Source of the DNA: Pseudomonas sp.
GTDB lineage: Bacteria; Pseudomonadota; Gammaproteobacteria; Pseudomonadales; Pseudomonadaceae
Assembly (NCBI RefSeq): GCF_030690725.1
Contig: NZ_JAUYGD010000068.1
Coordinates: 101,707-165,706 of the forward strand
DNA length: 64,000 nt
Direction of reading: 5' to 3'
In this document: piece by piece, positions 1-8,998 of the stretch
Layout: the number at the start of each line of letters is the position of its first letter
Numbering within the stretch: the stretch's first letter is position 1
Position numbers and translations under genes: made by a program
The notes under the pieces: generated by a model
What the model was told of the DNA's origin: nothing
What the model saw: only the letters and a program-made list of their open reading frames with translations
Databases searched by the model: none

Positions 1-901
1 AAATTTCCCCGCGCTCGATGCGGAAATCAACATGATCGACCGCAACAAAATCGCCAAAACACATGCTCAGGTCGCGCGCTTCAATGGCAATATCCTGTTC
101 GCCAGCCGGGCGTGGCGGGATCACCAGTTGCTTATGGCCCTGGCGTTTGGCTTCCGGCATCAGGGCGATAAACGCCTCTTCCAGACTTGAACATTGAGTG
201 CGTTGCAGCAGCTCGGCCGGGCTGCCGGTGGCCAATACGGCGCCGTCATCGATGGCCAGCAAATGGTCGAAGCGCTCGGCCTCCTCCATGTAGGCGGTGG
301 CTACCAGCACACTCATCTGCGGGCGCTGCTGGCGAATGCGTTCGATCAATTCCCAGAACTGGTTACGCGACAGCGGGTCGACGCCCGTGGTCGGCTCGTC
401 GAGGATCAGCAGGTCAGGGTCGTGGATCAGCGCGCAACACAGCCCAAGTTTTTGCTTCATGCCGCCGGACAGCTTGCCCGCCGGCCGCTCACCAAATTCA
501 CTGAGGCCCGTGCTGCGCAGCAGTTCGGCAATACGGGTTTTGCGTTCGGACTCGGCCTGGCCAAACAGGCGGGCAAAGAAGTCCAGGTTCTCGATCACCG
601 AGAGCGTCGGATAGAGGTTCTTGCCCAGCCCCTGGGGCATATAGGCGATGTGTGGGCAGACTTGCCGGCGGTGAGCGCGGCTGGCCATGTCGCCGCCGAG
701 CACCTCGATCTGCCCGCTCTGGATTTTGCGTGCGCCGGCAATCAGCGCCAGCAGGCTGGATTTGCCCACACCGTCGGGGCCGATCAAACCAACCATGCAC
801 TGCGCGGGAATTTCCAGGCTGACGGCTTTGAGGGCGCAGGTTTTGCCGTACTGCAGGCTGACATCCTGCAGCTGCGCGACTGGCGCTGCAGGCGCGCTCA
901 C
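1..901 (-). CDS. ABC exporter ATP-binding/permease fusion protein, N-terminal part (truncated by window edge)
   Basis: Energises an inner-membrane export system together with the HlyD-type protein encoded immediately upstream. The visible 300 residues hold one complete ATPase domain: Walker A GPDGVGKSS at residues 41-49, signature LSGGMKQ near 144-150, and Walker B LLILDEP at 164-170. A second ATPase domain begins near residue 272 and runs off the window. This double-ATPase start, and the unusual GPDGVGKSS Walker A, match the RbbA/YhiH type (two ABC domains followed by an ABC-2 permease), but the permease lies outside the window. I chose a GTG start at 901 because it overlaps the hlyD stop as GTGA, a sign of translational coupling. 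Substrate unknown. Confidence 0.85.
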   Translation of the reverse strand, partial: MSAPAAPVAQLQDVSLQYGKTCALKAVSLEIPAQCMVGLIGPDGVGKSSLLALIAGARKIQSGQIEVLGGDMASRAHRRQVCPHIAYMPQGLGKNLYPTLSVIENLDFFARLFGQAESERKTRIAELLRSTGLSEFGERPAGKLSGGMKQKLGLCCALIHDPDLLILDEPTTGVDPLSRNQFWELIERIRQQRPQMSVLVATAYMEEAERFDHLLAIDDGAVLATGSPAELLQRTQCSSLEEAFIALMPEAKRQGHKQLVIPPRPAGEQDIAIEARDLSMCFGDFVAVDHVDFRIERGEI

Positions 902-1968
902 TGCGGAACCTTGATCGCCAGTTCTGCAGGCCACTCGGCCTGTGGGTCAAGCCGCAGATAAGCGACGCCGGGTACGCCGGTTTTCACCTGAGTGAGGTGG
1001 CGCTGCAACAGTTCTGGATCAAGCCGTGCTTTAACCCGAAACATCAGCTTTTCGCGCTCGCTGGCGGTTTCCACGGTTTTCGGCGTGAACTGGGCGACGC
1101 TGGCCACATAGCTGACCTTGGCCGGAATGACATACTGCGGTACGGCATCGATCACCAGGCGAACTTCGGCGCCCAGCGCTACCCGACCGGCCTGCTGCTC
1201 GGGCAGAAAAAAGGTCATGTAGACATCGCTCAGGTCGACCAGATTAAGCACCTTGCCGCCTGCGCCGATCACCTCGCCCGGCTCGGCGATGCGGTACTGC
1301 ACACGCCCTGCGCGCGGCGCCTTGAGCTGACTGTCCTCGATATCGATCTGTAAGCGCTCGACGCTGGCTTGGGTGGCCTCCACAGCCGACTGCGCCTCAA
1401 TCACCTGGGACTGTGCGGCGGCAATGCCCGCCTCAGCCGAAATAACCTGGGACTCTGCGGCCGCCAGAGCGGCTTGGGTGCTTTGCAACCGGGCAAGGTC
1501 GTCATCCAGTTGCTGCTGCGCCATGGCATTGCGTTTGACCAGGATCGCGCTGCGGGCGTGGCGCTTTTGCGCGGCAGACACTTCCGCCTGGCGCTGGCGC
1601 ACGATGGCCTGCGCGGTGACTTTCTCACTCTCGCGCAGGCGCACCTGAGCACTGGCCGTCAGTTGGCTGTTTTGCGCCTGGCGCATTTGCGCCTGGGCCT
1701 GCAGCACTTGCGCCTGGAGTACCTGGGTATCCATGCGCGCAATCACTTGCCCGGCCTCGACGAACTCGCCCTCCTCAACCTCAATGCTGGCGATGCGCCC
1801 CGGTAGCTTGCTGGCCGCGTCAACGTCGGTGGCTTCAATCCGTCCGTTACCGCTGGCGAAGCCATCCCCCAGGCCCTCGGGGCGCAGGGTGTACCAGAGC
1901 AGGCCGGCGATAATGGCCACGACGGCAACGCTGGCGGCAGGAAAGATCCATTTTCGGCTGACTGACAT
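898..1968 (-). CDS. HlyD-family membrane fusion protein
   Basis: Periplasmic adaptor of a tripartite or ABC efflux system, 356 residues. It has one N-terminal membrane anchor (about residues 8-27), then a lipoyl-like half (GRIASIEVEEGEFVEAGQVIAR), a long Ala/Gln-rich coiled-coil hairpin (roughly 80-215), and the second lipoyl half plus beta-barrel (AGRVQYRIAEPGEVIGAGG). An AAGG-type Shine-Dalgarno sequence precedes the ATG. It is the first gene of a pair with the downstream ABC fusion gene, whose GTG start overlaps its stop. YhiI/YbhG-like adaptors usually sit next to such ABC fusions, so joint function is likely. The exported substrate cannot be read from the sequence. Confidence 0.88.
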   Translation of the reverse strand: MSVSRKWIFPAASVAVVAIIAGLLWYTLRPEGLGDGFASGNGRIEATDVDAASKLPGRIASIEVEEGEFVEAGQVIARMDTQVLQAQVLQAQAQMRQAQNSQLTASAQVRLRESEKVTAQAIVRQRQAEVSAAQKRHARSAILVKRNAMAQQQLDDDLARLQSTQAALAAAESQVISAEAGIAAAQSQVIEAQSAVEATQASVERLQIDIEDSQLKAPRAGRVQYRIAEPGEVIGAGGKVLNLVDLSDVYMTFFLPEQQAGRVALGAEVRLVIDAVPQYVIPAKVSYVASVAQFTPKTVETASEREKLMFRVKARLDPELLQRHLTQVKTGVPGVAYLRLDPQAEWPAELAIKVPQ

Positions 1969-2032
1969 AATGACCTTGAGTCTCTAAACAAAGGAATTGG
2001 CTACTGCGACACTCGGCGTCACACCGTGCGAG

Positions 2033-2335
2033 CTAGGGCTGTTCGAAGCGGCTCAAGCGGCGCCGCAGGTGGCTGTTTTCGGCGCGCAGCTGCTCCAGCT
2101 CATCAAGCAACTGCAACGCCAGGGCCACACCGGCCCACTCAAGTTGCAGTTCAACCTGTAAGCGCAACGCCCGCTTGGCGACGGACAGTGCATGGCTACT
2201 AAACCGCCATTGCTCCGGTGTAGCACCGCAGGGTTCGACGATGCCGTGCTCGACAATCTCCAGCAGCACCGCCTGCGGCAGCTCAGCGCACAGGCAGAAC
2301 TCGTGAATATCTAATTGCAGGATCTGGCTACTCAT
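2033..2335 (-). CDS. cbpM: Chaperone modulatory protein CbpM
   Basis: A small (100-residue) MerR-like modulator that in known systems binds the J domain of CbpA and blocks its DnaK co-chaperone and DNA-binding activities. The sequence has the typical N-terminal segment (LDIHEFCLCAELPQAVLLEIVEHGIVEP) and a C-terminal leucine/arginine helix (LDELEQLRAENSHLRRRL). A longer frame extends upstream, but the ATG at 2335 overlaps the cbpA stop as ATGA and gives the normal family length, so I chose it. It follows cbpA directly in one transcription unit. Confidence 0.9.
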   Translation of the reverse strand: MSSQILQLDIHEFCLCAELPQAVLLEIVEHGIVEPCGATPEQWRFSSHALSVAKRALRLQVELQLEWAGVALALQLLDELEQLRAENSHLRRRLSRFEQP

Positions 2336-3282
2336 CACTGGCTCCACTGCGCGCGCGGATTGAAGGCGGCTTGCTCGGCCAGCTGTGCCCATAGCGCACG
2401 CACAGGCTCGTCGGCTTGCGCCGGGATGACGATCTTGAACAATGCATACAGGTCACCCGGCTCGCCGGCTTTGTTGCGCAGCCCCTTGCCTTTGACCCGC
2501 AGCCGTTGCCCTGCTTGGGTATTGGCGGGTATGCGCAGGTTGATTTTGCCTCTCAGTGTCGGCAGCGTAACTTGGCTGCCCAGCACGGCCTCCCAAGGCG
2601 CCAATGGCACGGTGAGGACCAGGTTGTGCCCCTCTACGTCGAACAAAGGGTGGGGCACGAAGTGAATGACCAAATACAAGTCGCCATGGCCGCCGCCACC
2701 AACCCCCAGCGCGCCCTGCCCTTTCAGGCGGATGCGTTCGCCATTGCTGACCCCAGGCGGGATTTTTACATTCAAGGTCTTGCTGATCGCCGGCAAAGGC
2801 TGACCGTCAGCGCTGTATTGCGGGAGCTGGAAGGCAATGGTCTTGGTGTCATCGCTCAGGGTTTCTTCCAGCAGCAACGGCAGAGCCATTTCAACGTCCT
2901 GGCCTCTGCGCGCGCGGCTGCGGCCGGCGTCCTGGAAACGCCCCGCGCCACCAAACAGCGACTCGAAAAACTCGGAATACTCACTGCCAGCACTGTTACC
3001 ACCGGTAAACCCCGCATGACCTGACGGTTGCCAGCCCGGTGGCGGCTCAAAGGGGCGGCCTTGTTCAGCGTATTTGCGCAGTTCATCGTACTCGGCGCGC
3101 TTTTCCGCGCTTTTCAGCACCTCATAGGCTTCGGCGACTTCCTTGAATTTATTTTCCGCATCCGCTTCCTTGCTGACGTCGGGGTGATATTTGCGCGCCA
3201 GTTTGCGGTAAGCCGTCTTCACGGCTTTGTCATCTGCCCCCGGTTCAAGCCCGAGCACCTTGTAGTAATCCTTGAAGTCCAT
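2335..3282 (-). CDS. cbpA: DnaJ-class co-chaperone CbpA (curved DNA-binding protein)
   Basis: DnaK co-chaperone and nucleoid-associated protein of 315 residues. The J domain occupies residues 1-70 with the HPD triad at 33-35 (KYHPDVSKEA). A Gly/Phe-rich linker follows, then two DnaJ C-terminal beta domains (for example VKIPPGVSNGERIRLKGQG and IPANTQAGQRLRVKGKG). The cysteine zinc-finger repeats of DnaJ itself are absent, which distinguishes CbpA from DnaJ. It is coupled to cbpM by an ATGA overlap, which supports the assignment. Confidence 0.93.
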   Translation of the reverse strand: MDFKDYYKVLGLEPGADDKAVKTAYRKLARKYHPDVSKEADAENKFKEVAEAYEVLKSAEKRAEYDELRKYAEQGRPFEPPPGWQPSGHAGFTGGNSAGSEYSEFFESLFGGAGRFQDAGRSRARRGQDVEMALPLLLEETLSDDTKTIAFQLPQYSADGQPLPAISKTLNVKIPPGVSNGERIRLKGQGALGVGGGGHGDLYLVIHFVPHPLFDVEGHNLVLTVPLAPWEAVLGSQVTLPTLRGKINLRIPANTQAGQRLRVKGKGLRNKAGEPGDLYALFKIVIPAQADEPVRALWAQLAEQAAFNPRAQWSQ

Positions 3283-3334
3283 CGAGCCACCTTGGGTCGT
3301 CTACCGACACGTTGCTTGCAGCAGTAAACGCTGC

Positions 3335-4312
3335 TCAGGTGCGAGAGGTTTTGTCAGAGATCAAGAGAGTTGGCATTGCTGATTCTGGGGCCGTGTCCAT
3401 CACTGCCGGACAGACCTGAGTGCCGGCGGTGCCGGCGAGCATCTCTTCGATCTGCTCCAGCGAACCGATTACCGCACGCTGACCGGTCGCCAGGACGAAA
3501 GCCTGCGCAGCTGCGACCTTAGGCCCCATGGAGCCTGCGGCGAACGCGTGCTCACTCAGTTGTTGTGGCGTGACCGCGCCGAGGGCGCGTTGCGTGGGTT
3601 TGCCCCAATCGAGGTAGATAGCCGCCACATCGGTGGCAATCACCAGCACCTCGGCATGCAGCTCACGCGCCAGCAGGCTGCTGCACAGGTCTTTATCGAT
3701 CACCGCTTCCACGCCATGCAGAACCTTGCCCTCACCATGGCGCGCCACCGGGATACCGCCGCCACCGGCCGCAATCACCAGTGCGCCCCGCTCCAACAGC
3801 CAGCGGATCGCCTGTATGCCGAGCACGCGCAGCGGCTGAGGCGAGGCCACCACGCGGCGGAACGCAGCACCGTCCGCCGCCATGCTCCAGCCCCTGGCAG
3901 CAGCCACGTGTACGGACTCGGCCTGGGTGTAGATCGGCCCGATGGGTTTGCTCGGGTGGCCGAAGGCCGGGTCCTGCAGATCCACTTCCACCCGGGTGAT
4001 CAGCGTGGTGATCGCCCGCGTTGCGGGCAACAGATTGGCCAGCTCCTGCTCAAGCAGGTAGCCGATCATGCCGTCGGTTTGCGCGCCGAGCACGTCCAGC
4101 GGGTAGGCGTCCACGTCAATGTAGGCCGCCGCTTGCAGGGCCAATAGCCCCACCTGCGGGCCGTTGCCATGGGTCAGCACCAGGTCGTGGTTGGCGGCCA
4201 CGCGCGCCAATTGGGCGGCGGCGCGGCGAATGTTGGCTAACTGGTTTTCCGCTGTGGGCGGCTGGTCACGTCGCAGCAAGGCATTCCCGCCCAGGGCGAC
4301 GACGACTTTCAT
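3335..4312 (-). CDS. arcC: Carbamate kinase (arginine deiminase pathway)
   Basis: Last step of the arginine deiminase pathway: carbamoyl phosphate plus ADP gives ATP, CO2 and ammonia. The protein (325 residues) starts with the amino-acid-kinase motif MKVVVALGGNALLRR and carries HGNGPQVGLLALQ, PLDVLGAQTDGMIGY, VEAVIDKDLCSSLLA and AAGSMGPKVAAAQAF. The frame is open further upstream, but the ATG at 4312 gives the conserved N terminus. It has a C-terminal tail of about 15 residues beyond the length I recall for P. aeruginosa ArcC. It is the fourth gene of arcDABC, 19 bases after arcB. Confidence 0.94.
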   Translation of the reverse strand: MKVVVALGGNALLRRDQPPTAENQLANIRRAAAQLARVAANHDLVLTHGNGPQVGLLALQAAAYIDVDAYPLDVLGAQTDGMIGYLLEQELANLLPATRAITTLITRVEVDLQDPAFGHPSKPIGPIYTQAESVHVAAARGWSMAADGAAFRRVVASPQPLRVLGIQAIRWLLERGALVIAAGGGGIPVARHGEGKVLHGVEAVIDKDLCSSLLARELHAEVLVIATDVAAIYLDWGKPTQRALGAVTPQQLSEHAFAAGSMGPKVAAAQAFVLATGQRAVIGSLEQIEEMLAGTAGTQVCPAVMDTAPESAMPTLLISDKTSRT

Positions 4313-4331
4313 GAGTGGGCTCCTGGCGGCG

Positions 4332-5330
4332 TCATCCGAGGGTCGCGACCAGCACGGCCTTGATGGTGTGCATACGGTTCTCGGCCTGGGTGAAGACGAT
4401 GGAGGCGTCGGACTCGAACACCTCGTCGGTGACTTCAATCTCGCTCAGGCCATATTTTTCGTGCACCTCGCGGCCCACCTCGGTTTCCAGATTGTGGAAA
4501 GCGGGCAGGCAGTGCATGAACTTGCTGCGTGGCTTGCCAGTGGCCTGCATCAGCGCCGTGGTCACCTGATAGGGCAGCAGTTTATCGATGCGCTGTTGCC
4601 ACACCGCATCGTCCTGGCCCATTGAGACCCAGACATCGGTGTAGAGAAAATCTGCGCCGGCCACGGCCTTCAGCGGGTCGCTTTCCAGGGTAATGCGTGC
4701 CCCGGTGCGGCTGGCCAGCTCGCGCATTTGCGCCACCAGTTCGGCAGGTGGCTGTAGATCAGTTGGCGAGCAGATACGCACATCCATACCCATTTGCGTG
4801 CCGCCCACCAGCAGCGAGCTGCCCATGTTGAAGCTGGCGTCGCCGAGGTAGCAGAAGCTCAATTCATGCAGCGGCTTTTCGCCAAACTCCTGCATGGTCA
4901 GCAAGTCGGCGAGGATCTGTGTGGGATGCATCTCATCGGTCAGGCCGTTCCACACCGGCACCTTGGCGTAAAGCGCCAGCTCCTCAACCACGCTCTGATG
5001 AAAGCCGCGGTACTCGATGCCGTCGTAGTAGCGCCCCAAAACGCGGGCGGTGTCCTTCAACGATTCCTTGTGGCCGAGCTGCGAGCTGCCGGCATCCAGA
5101 TAGGTCACGTGCCCGCCTTGGTCGTGCACCGCCACTTCGAATGCGCAGCGGGTACGCGTCGAGGGTTTCTCAAAAATCAGCACGATGTTTTTACCCGTAA
5201 GGCGCGGCTGCTCGTTGCCCACCGCTTTCGAGCGTTTGAGTTCGGCGGCCAGGTCGAGCAGGTAGCGCACCTCATCGGGGGCGAAATCCTTCAATGCCAG
5301 CAGGCTACGGTTGTGCAGGTTAAAGCTCAT
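4332..5330 (-). CDS. arcB: Catabolic ornithine carbamoyltransferase
   Basis: Converts citrulline and phosphate to ornithine and carbamoyl phosphate in anaerobic arginine catabolism. The protein has 332 residues, with the carbamoyl-phosphate-binding motif STRTR at 57-61, HPTQILADLLT in the middle and the ornithine-binding HCLPAFHN loop near the C terminus. Placement between arcA and arcC makes it the catabolic ArcB and not the anabolic ArgF, although sequence alone would not separate the two securely. Short spacers (25 and 19 bases) on both sides indicate cotranscription. Confidence 0.94.
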   Translation of the reverse strand: MSFNLHNRSLLALKDFAPDEVRYLLDLAAELKRSKAVGNEQPRLTGKNIVLIFEKPSTRTRCAFEVAVHDQGGHVTYLDAGSSQLGHKESLKDTARVLGRYYDGIEYRGFHQSVVEELALYAKVPVWNGLTDEMHPTQILADLLTMQEFGEKPLHELSFCYLGDASFNMGSSLLVGGTQMGMDVRICSPTDLQPPAELVAQMRELASRTGARITLESDPLKAVAGADFLYTDVWVSMGQDDAVWQQRIDKLLPYQVTTALMQATGKPRSKFMHCLPAFHNLETEVGREVHEKYGLSEIEVTDEVFESDASIVFTQAENRMHTIKAVLVATLG

Positions 5331-5355
5331 GGGCTGCTCTCAAAGGGGATAGAGG

Positions 5356-6576
5356 TCAAAGCGCGTCACGCTCAATCGGGCAACTCATGCAATGGCTACC
5401 ACCACGACCGCGGCCCAACTCCGAACCGGGAATGGTGATCACCTCAACACCGGCTTTGCGCAACAGGGTGTTGGTGTGGGTATTGCGGGCGTAGCCCATG
5501 ACCACGCCCGGAGCCAGCGCCAGCAGGTTGTTGCCGTCGTCCCATTGCTCACGCTCGGATTGCCAGGCGTCGCCGCCGGTGGCGACCGAACGCAGCTTGG
5601 CCAGGCCCAGTGCTGCGGCCACAACCTCCAGGAAGGGTTGGCTTTCGCTGCGCACATCCAGGCTGCCTTCGCGCTCGCCGGGGCGCAGGCTGTGCACGCG
5701 GATCGCGTCAACCATTTCGGGGAAGCAGGTCACCAGGTCCACGTCGCAGAAGGTAAATACGGTGTCCAGGTGCATCGCACCGCGCGACTTGGGAATCTGC
5801 GCGGCCAACACGTGGGTGGCTGCGCCCTGGGCAAACAATGCCCGGGCCAGCTGGCTTACAGCCTGCGGCGAGGTGCGCTCGCCCATGCCGACCAACACCA
5901 CGCCATGCCCCAGCGGCATCAGATCACCGCCTTCCAGGGTCGCACCGCCATGATCGACATCGGGGTCGCCCCACCAGATTTTCGTCTTGCCAGCGAACAG
6001 CGGATGGAAGCGATAGACCGCAGCAGTCAGCAGCGTTTCCTGCCGCCGAGCCGGCCAGTACATGGGGCACAGCACCACGCCATCACCGATCCAGCAGCTG
6101 CTGTCGCGGCTAAACAGCGTGTTGGGCAGCGGCGGCAGAAGGAAGTCATGCGCAGTGGCATAGCGGGCCAGCAGCCCTTCTGGCTCAAACGGCAGCTCGG
6201 CACGCGCCAGCCCGCCGATCAGGTGTTCAGCCAGGCGCATGGGCGGCAGTGCTTCTAGCCAGGGCCTTAGTTGCTGCGCCAACTCGCTATCGACAGTGCC
6301 TTGGGCGAGTTTGCGGTCCAGCAGCCAGGTGCGCGCCTCTGGGTTGGCCATGCTGGTAGCCAGCAGGTCATGCAGCTCCAGTACCTCAACATCGCGGCTG
6401 AGCATGGCATTGGTGAAGGCGGCGTGATCGTTGCGTGCCTGCTCGACCCAGAGTACGTCGTCGAACAGTAAATCGCGGCAATTGGCCGGCGTCAGGCGCT
6501 GCTGCGCGAGACCTGGGCGGCACACCAGTACACGGCGCAAGCGGCCAATTTCAGAGTGCAAACCTTGGGTCGTCAT
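5356..6576 (-). CDS. arcA: Arginine deiminase
   Basis: Hydrolyses arginine to citrulline and ammonia, the first step of the pathway. Family motifs are present: FSRDSSCWIGDGVVLCPMYWPARRQE (substrate loop, read in two parts), TLEGGDLMP, AMHLDTVFTFCD, and the C-terminal catalytic region GRGRGGSHCMSCP, with the nucleophile Cys at about 396. I start at MTTQGLHSEIGRLR (406 residues) because that matches the family N terminus; an in-frame ATG 36 bases upstream is less likely. It lies 48 bases after arcD and 25 bases before arcB. Confidence 0.94.
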   Translation of the reverse strand: MTTQGLHSEIGRLRRVLVCRPGLAQQRLTPANCRDLLFDDVLWVEQARNDHAAFTNAMLSRDVEVLELHDLLATSMANPEARTWLLDRKLAQGTVDSELAQQLRPWLEALPPMRLAEHLIGGLARAELPFEPEGLLARYATAHDFLLPPLPNTLFSRDSSCWIGDGVVLCPMYWPARRQETLLTAAVYRFHPLFAGKTKIWWGDPDVDHGGATLEGGDLMPLGHGVVLVGMGERTSPQAVSQLARALFAQGAATHVLAAQIPKSRGAMHLDTVFTFCDVDLVTCFPEMVDAIRVHSLRPGEREGSLDVRSESQPFLEVVAAALGLAKLRSVATGGDAWQSEREQWDDGNNLLALAPGVVMGYARNTHTNTLLRKAGVEVITIPGSELGRGRGGSHCMSCPIERDAL

Positions 6577-6624
6577 GACATTGAATTCCTGTTCACAAAT
6601 GCGCAGATGCAAAATGCAGAGCGC

Positions 6625-8124
6625 TTACAGCCCGAGCCGCCCCATCAGCAGCAGCGTGGCGGCTACGCCGGCCAGCACCACCAGAGCGGCCAGAATCGCC
6701 CACTCCCAAGGGGTAAACATGCGTTCCTGACGCTGGCGCTTGGCCCAGGCATAGAGCAGCACGCCCGGGACATAAAGCAGGGCGCTGAGCAGCAGATACT
6801 TGAAGCCGGCGGCGTACAGCAGCCATAAGCAGTAGACCGTGGCCAACGCAGCGATGGGCACGTCAGCACGCTGGATGGCCGCTTTGACGCCCTCACCGCG
6901 CCAGGCCAGCAACAGGCCGTAGGCCGCGCTGAACAGGTAGGGCAGCAGGATCATCGCCGTGGACAGCGAGATCAGCGCCAGATAAGACGCCTCGGAAAAC
7001 AGCGTCAGAATCAGAAACAGCTGCACCATGCCGTTGGTGAGCCACAGCGCATTGGCCGGCACGTGCTTGTCGTTGGTCTGCCCCAGCCACTTCGGCATCA
7101 CGCCGCCGCCCGCTGGGCTGAACAGGGATTCCGCCGCCAGTAGCATCCAGGCCAGAAAGCCGCCGCCCACCGAGACAATCAGGCCGACGTAGATCAGTAC
7201 CGCGCCCCAGGTGCCAACAGCGTCTTGCAGTACGCCCGCCATTGATGGGTTTTTCAGGCCGGCCAGGGTCGGCTGGCTGAATACCCCAAGCGACAGCAAC
7301 GACACCGACATCAAGAGCAGCAAGCAGATCAGAAAGCCGATAACTGTGGCGCGCCCCACGTCCTCACGTTTGCGCGCCCGTGCCGAATACACACTGGCGC
7401 CTTCAATGCCGATAAACACCCAGACCGTCACCAGCATGGTGCTCTTGACCTGATCAAGCACCGAGCCGAGGCTGGCATCGCCCCAGAAGTTCAGGCTGAA
7501 GGTTTCCACCTTGAAGGCCATGGCCACCAGCGCGATAAACAGCAGCAGCGGCACGATCTTGGCCAGCGTGACCACCGCATTCAGTACCGCAGCACCTTGA
7601 ATACCGCGCAGCACCAGCAAGTGGATGACCCACAGCACGATGGAAGCGCCCGCGATGGCGGCCGGCGAGTTGCCGCTGCCGAACACCGGAAAGAAGAAGC
7701 CCAGCGCACCGAACGCCGCCACCAGATAACCGACATTGCCGATCCAGGCGCTGACCCAGTAACCCCAGGCGGAGTTGAAGCCGACGTACTCACCCGACAA
7801 TGCGCGGGCATAGGCGTAGACGCCGTTGTCGAGTTCGGGTTTGCGCAGCGAGAGCATCTGGTAGACCCGCACCAGCAGCAACATGCCGATACCGGTAATG
7901 GTCCAGCCGATCAGGATGGCACCGGCACCCGCGCCGGCTGCCATGTTCTGCGGCAGACCGAAGATCCCGCTGCCGATAATCGAGCCGACCACCAGCGCCA
8001 CCAGCAAGCCAAGGCCGAGCTTAGCGGGTGCCTGTGTGGCGCTGATCTTGGTTGACGTTGTGCTGGCGGATAGACCCGCAACATCTGCGGTTGCTGCTGA
8101 AGGTAATGCGTCTGCGGCCTTCAT
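6625..8124 (-). CDS. arcD: Arginine/ornithine antiporter
   Basis: Inner-membrane exchanger bringing in arginine and exporting ornithine, first main gene of arcDABC. The APC-superfamily start is clear: LLVALVVGSIIGSGIFGLPQNMA, then ELDNGVYAYARALSGEYVGF and roughly twelve hydrophobic segments. I chose ATG at 8124 (499 residues). This leaves an Ala/Ser/Thr-rich cytosolic leader of about 35 residues before the first membrane segment, longer than I recall for P. aeruginosa ArcD. The ATG overlaps the stop of a 46-codon ORF as ATGA. No convincing ANR/FNR box (TTGAT-N4-ATCAA) was found upstream. Confidence 0.92.
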   Translation of the reverse strand: MKAADALPSAATADVAGLSASTTSTKISATQAPAKLGLGLLVALVVGSIIGSGIFGLPQNMAAGAGAGAILIGWTITGIGMLLLVRVYQMLSLRKPELDNGVYAYARALSGEYVGFNSAWGYWVSAWIGNVGYLVAAFGALGFFFPVFGSGNSPAAIAGASIVLWVIHLLVLRGIQGAAVLNAVVTLAKIVPLLLFIALVAMAFKVETFSLNFWGDASLGSVLDQVKSTMLVTVWVFIGIEGASVYSARARKREDVGRATVIGFLICLLLLMSVSLLSLGVFSQPTLAGLKNPSMAGVLQDAVGTWGAVLIYVGLIVSVGGGFLAWMLLAAESLFSPAGGGVMPKWLGQTNDKHVPANALWLTNGMVQLFLILTLFSEASYLALISLSTAMILLPYLFSAAYGLLLAWRGEGVKAAIQRADVPIAALATVYCLWLLYAAGFKYLLLSALLYVPGVLLYAWAKRQRQERMFTPWEWAILAALVVLAGVAATLLLMGRLGL

Positions 8125-8261
8125 GCCGCCCAACCCGCAGAAGCCGGCACACAGCACAGCGCCTTGAACTTCATTGCAAACGACGCGGCGCTTGGCGCGT
8201 GCACAGCGGGCGCGAGCCCCATGACGATGTAGCGGTAAACGATGGAATACAGCGAATTCAT
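8121..8261 (-). CDS. Possible small protein or leader peptide coupled to arcD
   Basis: A 46-codon ORF starting MNSLYSIVYRYIVMGLAPAV, with a CAGG Shine-Dalgarno-like stretch about 9 bases upstream of its ATG. Its TGA overlaps the arcD ATG as ATGA, the arrangement used for translational coupling elsewhere in this window. The N-terminal half is hydrophobic and aromatic and the rest has no recognisable domain. It could be a leader peptide, a small membrane protein, or chance. I do not recognise it from any family. Confidence 0.4.
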   Translation of the reverse strand: MNSLYSIVYRYIVMGLAPAVHAPSAASFAMKFKALCCVPASAGWAA

Positions 8262-8583
8262 CGCAAATACCTGTGCAGGGTGATGCCAGCCAAAACGTGA
8301 AGTACGCGCAGATCTGGTTATCCCTACCAGTCTGTTCGCCCTGGCTTGAGCTGTCTGTTCGCAAGCACACGTAGAGCCTTCAGGCGCTCGCCAACAGGAC
8401 GGCAAATCCGTCGATCTTGGCTAGGCATATCTAATGGCTGCTGAGCGATTTCCGCCTGCCGCCAACGGCCGCGTTGGCTCGCCGCCAAGCATTAGCGGCC
8501 GCGTCAGACTCGCGCGGCCTTTATCACCTGAGCAGCCCTGCCCAAGTTATGGCGACGGCATAAAGCCTTGAATGGCGCTTTAC
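8262..8583. other. Divergent intergenic region between arcD unit and arsR
   Basis: About 320 bases between the arcD-side small ORF and the arsR operator. It must hold the arcD promoter. It contains GC-rich imperfect palindromic sequence at about 8455-8520 (repeated GCGGCCGCG/GGCCGCG motifs). No gene, ANR box or other known site could be identified with confidence. Confidence 0.4.
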
Positions 8584-8603
8584 ATGTGCACGCACACGCA
8601 CAT
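8584..8603. promoter_or_regulatory. Probable ArsR operator (ATGTGC-N8-GCACAT)
   Basis: A perfect 6+6 inverted repeat, ATGTGC then 8 bases then GCACAT, ending 11 bases before the arsR start codon at 8615. Its position over the arsR promoter or leader fits autorepression by an ArsR/SmtB dimer. A weaker related sequence (TGTGTATAGGTGCGCA, 8980-8995) precedes the next gene. Confidence 0.6.
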
Positions 8604-8614
8604 ATAGTCGCCAC

Positions 8615-8962
8615 ATGAATACACCTCTATCCCGAACCCAAGCCATCGAAGCCGCCATCGCGTCACTCGATGGCGCGTTCTTCAAAGCCCTATGCGAGGC
8701 GCCACGCGTGGCCGTACTCAAGCGCGTCATGCTTCTGGGGCGCGCAGATGTCACCGAGATTGCCGCTGAACTGCCGCAGGAGCGCTCAGTGGTTTCGCGC
8801 CATCTGCAGGTGCTGCTTGATGCCGGCATCGTCCGCGCCACGAAGGTTGGCCGCCAGGTGTTCTACGAAGTGGATGGCCCAGCCATTACCCAGCGCCTGG
8901 AAAGCATCCTCACCCACACCAAAAACATCACTCCGCTGTGCTGCCCAGGCCGGGCGGAGTGA
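8615..8962 (+). CDS. ArsR-family winged-helix repressor
   Basis: A 115-residue metalloregulator-type repressor. The winged helix spans about residues 30-90, with recognition helix ERSVVSRHLQVLLDAGIV and wing RATKVGRQVFYEV. The classic N-terminal ELCVCDL arsenic motif is missing. The cysteines are Cys27 and a vicinal pair Cys109-Cys110 near the C terminus (PLCCPG), a layout resembling ArsR proteins that bind As(III) with C-terminal cysteines. It is followed 36 bases later by an ArsO-like monooxygenase gene and probably controls it. The inducer is inferred, not shown. Confidence 0.85.
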   Translation: MNTPLSRTQAIEAAIASLDGAFFKALCEAPRVAVLKRVMLLGRADVTEIAAELPQERSVVSRHLQVLLDAGIVRATKVGRQVFYEVDGPAITQRLESILTHTKNITPLCCPGRAE

Positions 8963-8998
8963 TTTTATTTAGGCAAATATGTGTATAGGTGCGCACTT

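Noticed and set aside
8262..8450. Search for an ANR/FNR box ahead of arcD
   Set aside because: No sequence close to TTGAT-N4-ATCAA was found on either strand. The operon may still be oxygen-regulated through a poor site, but I cannot claim it.
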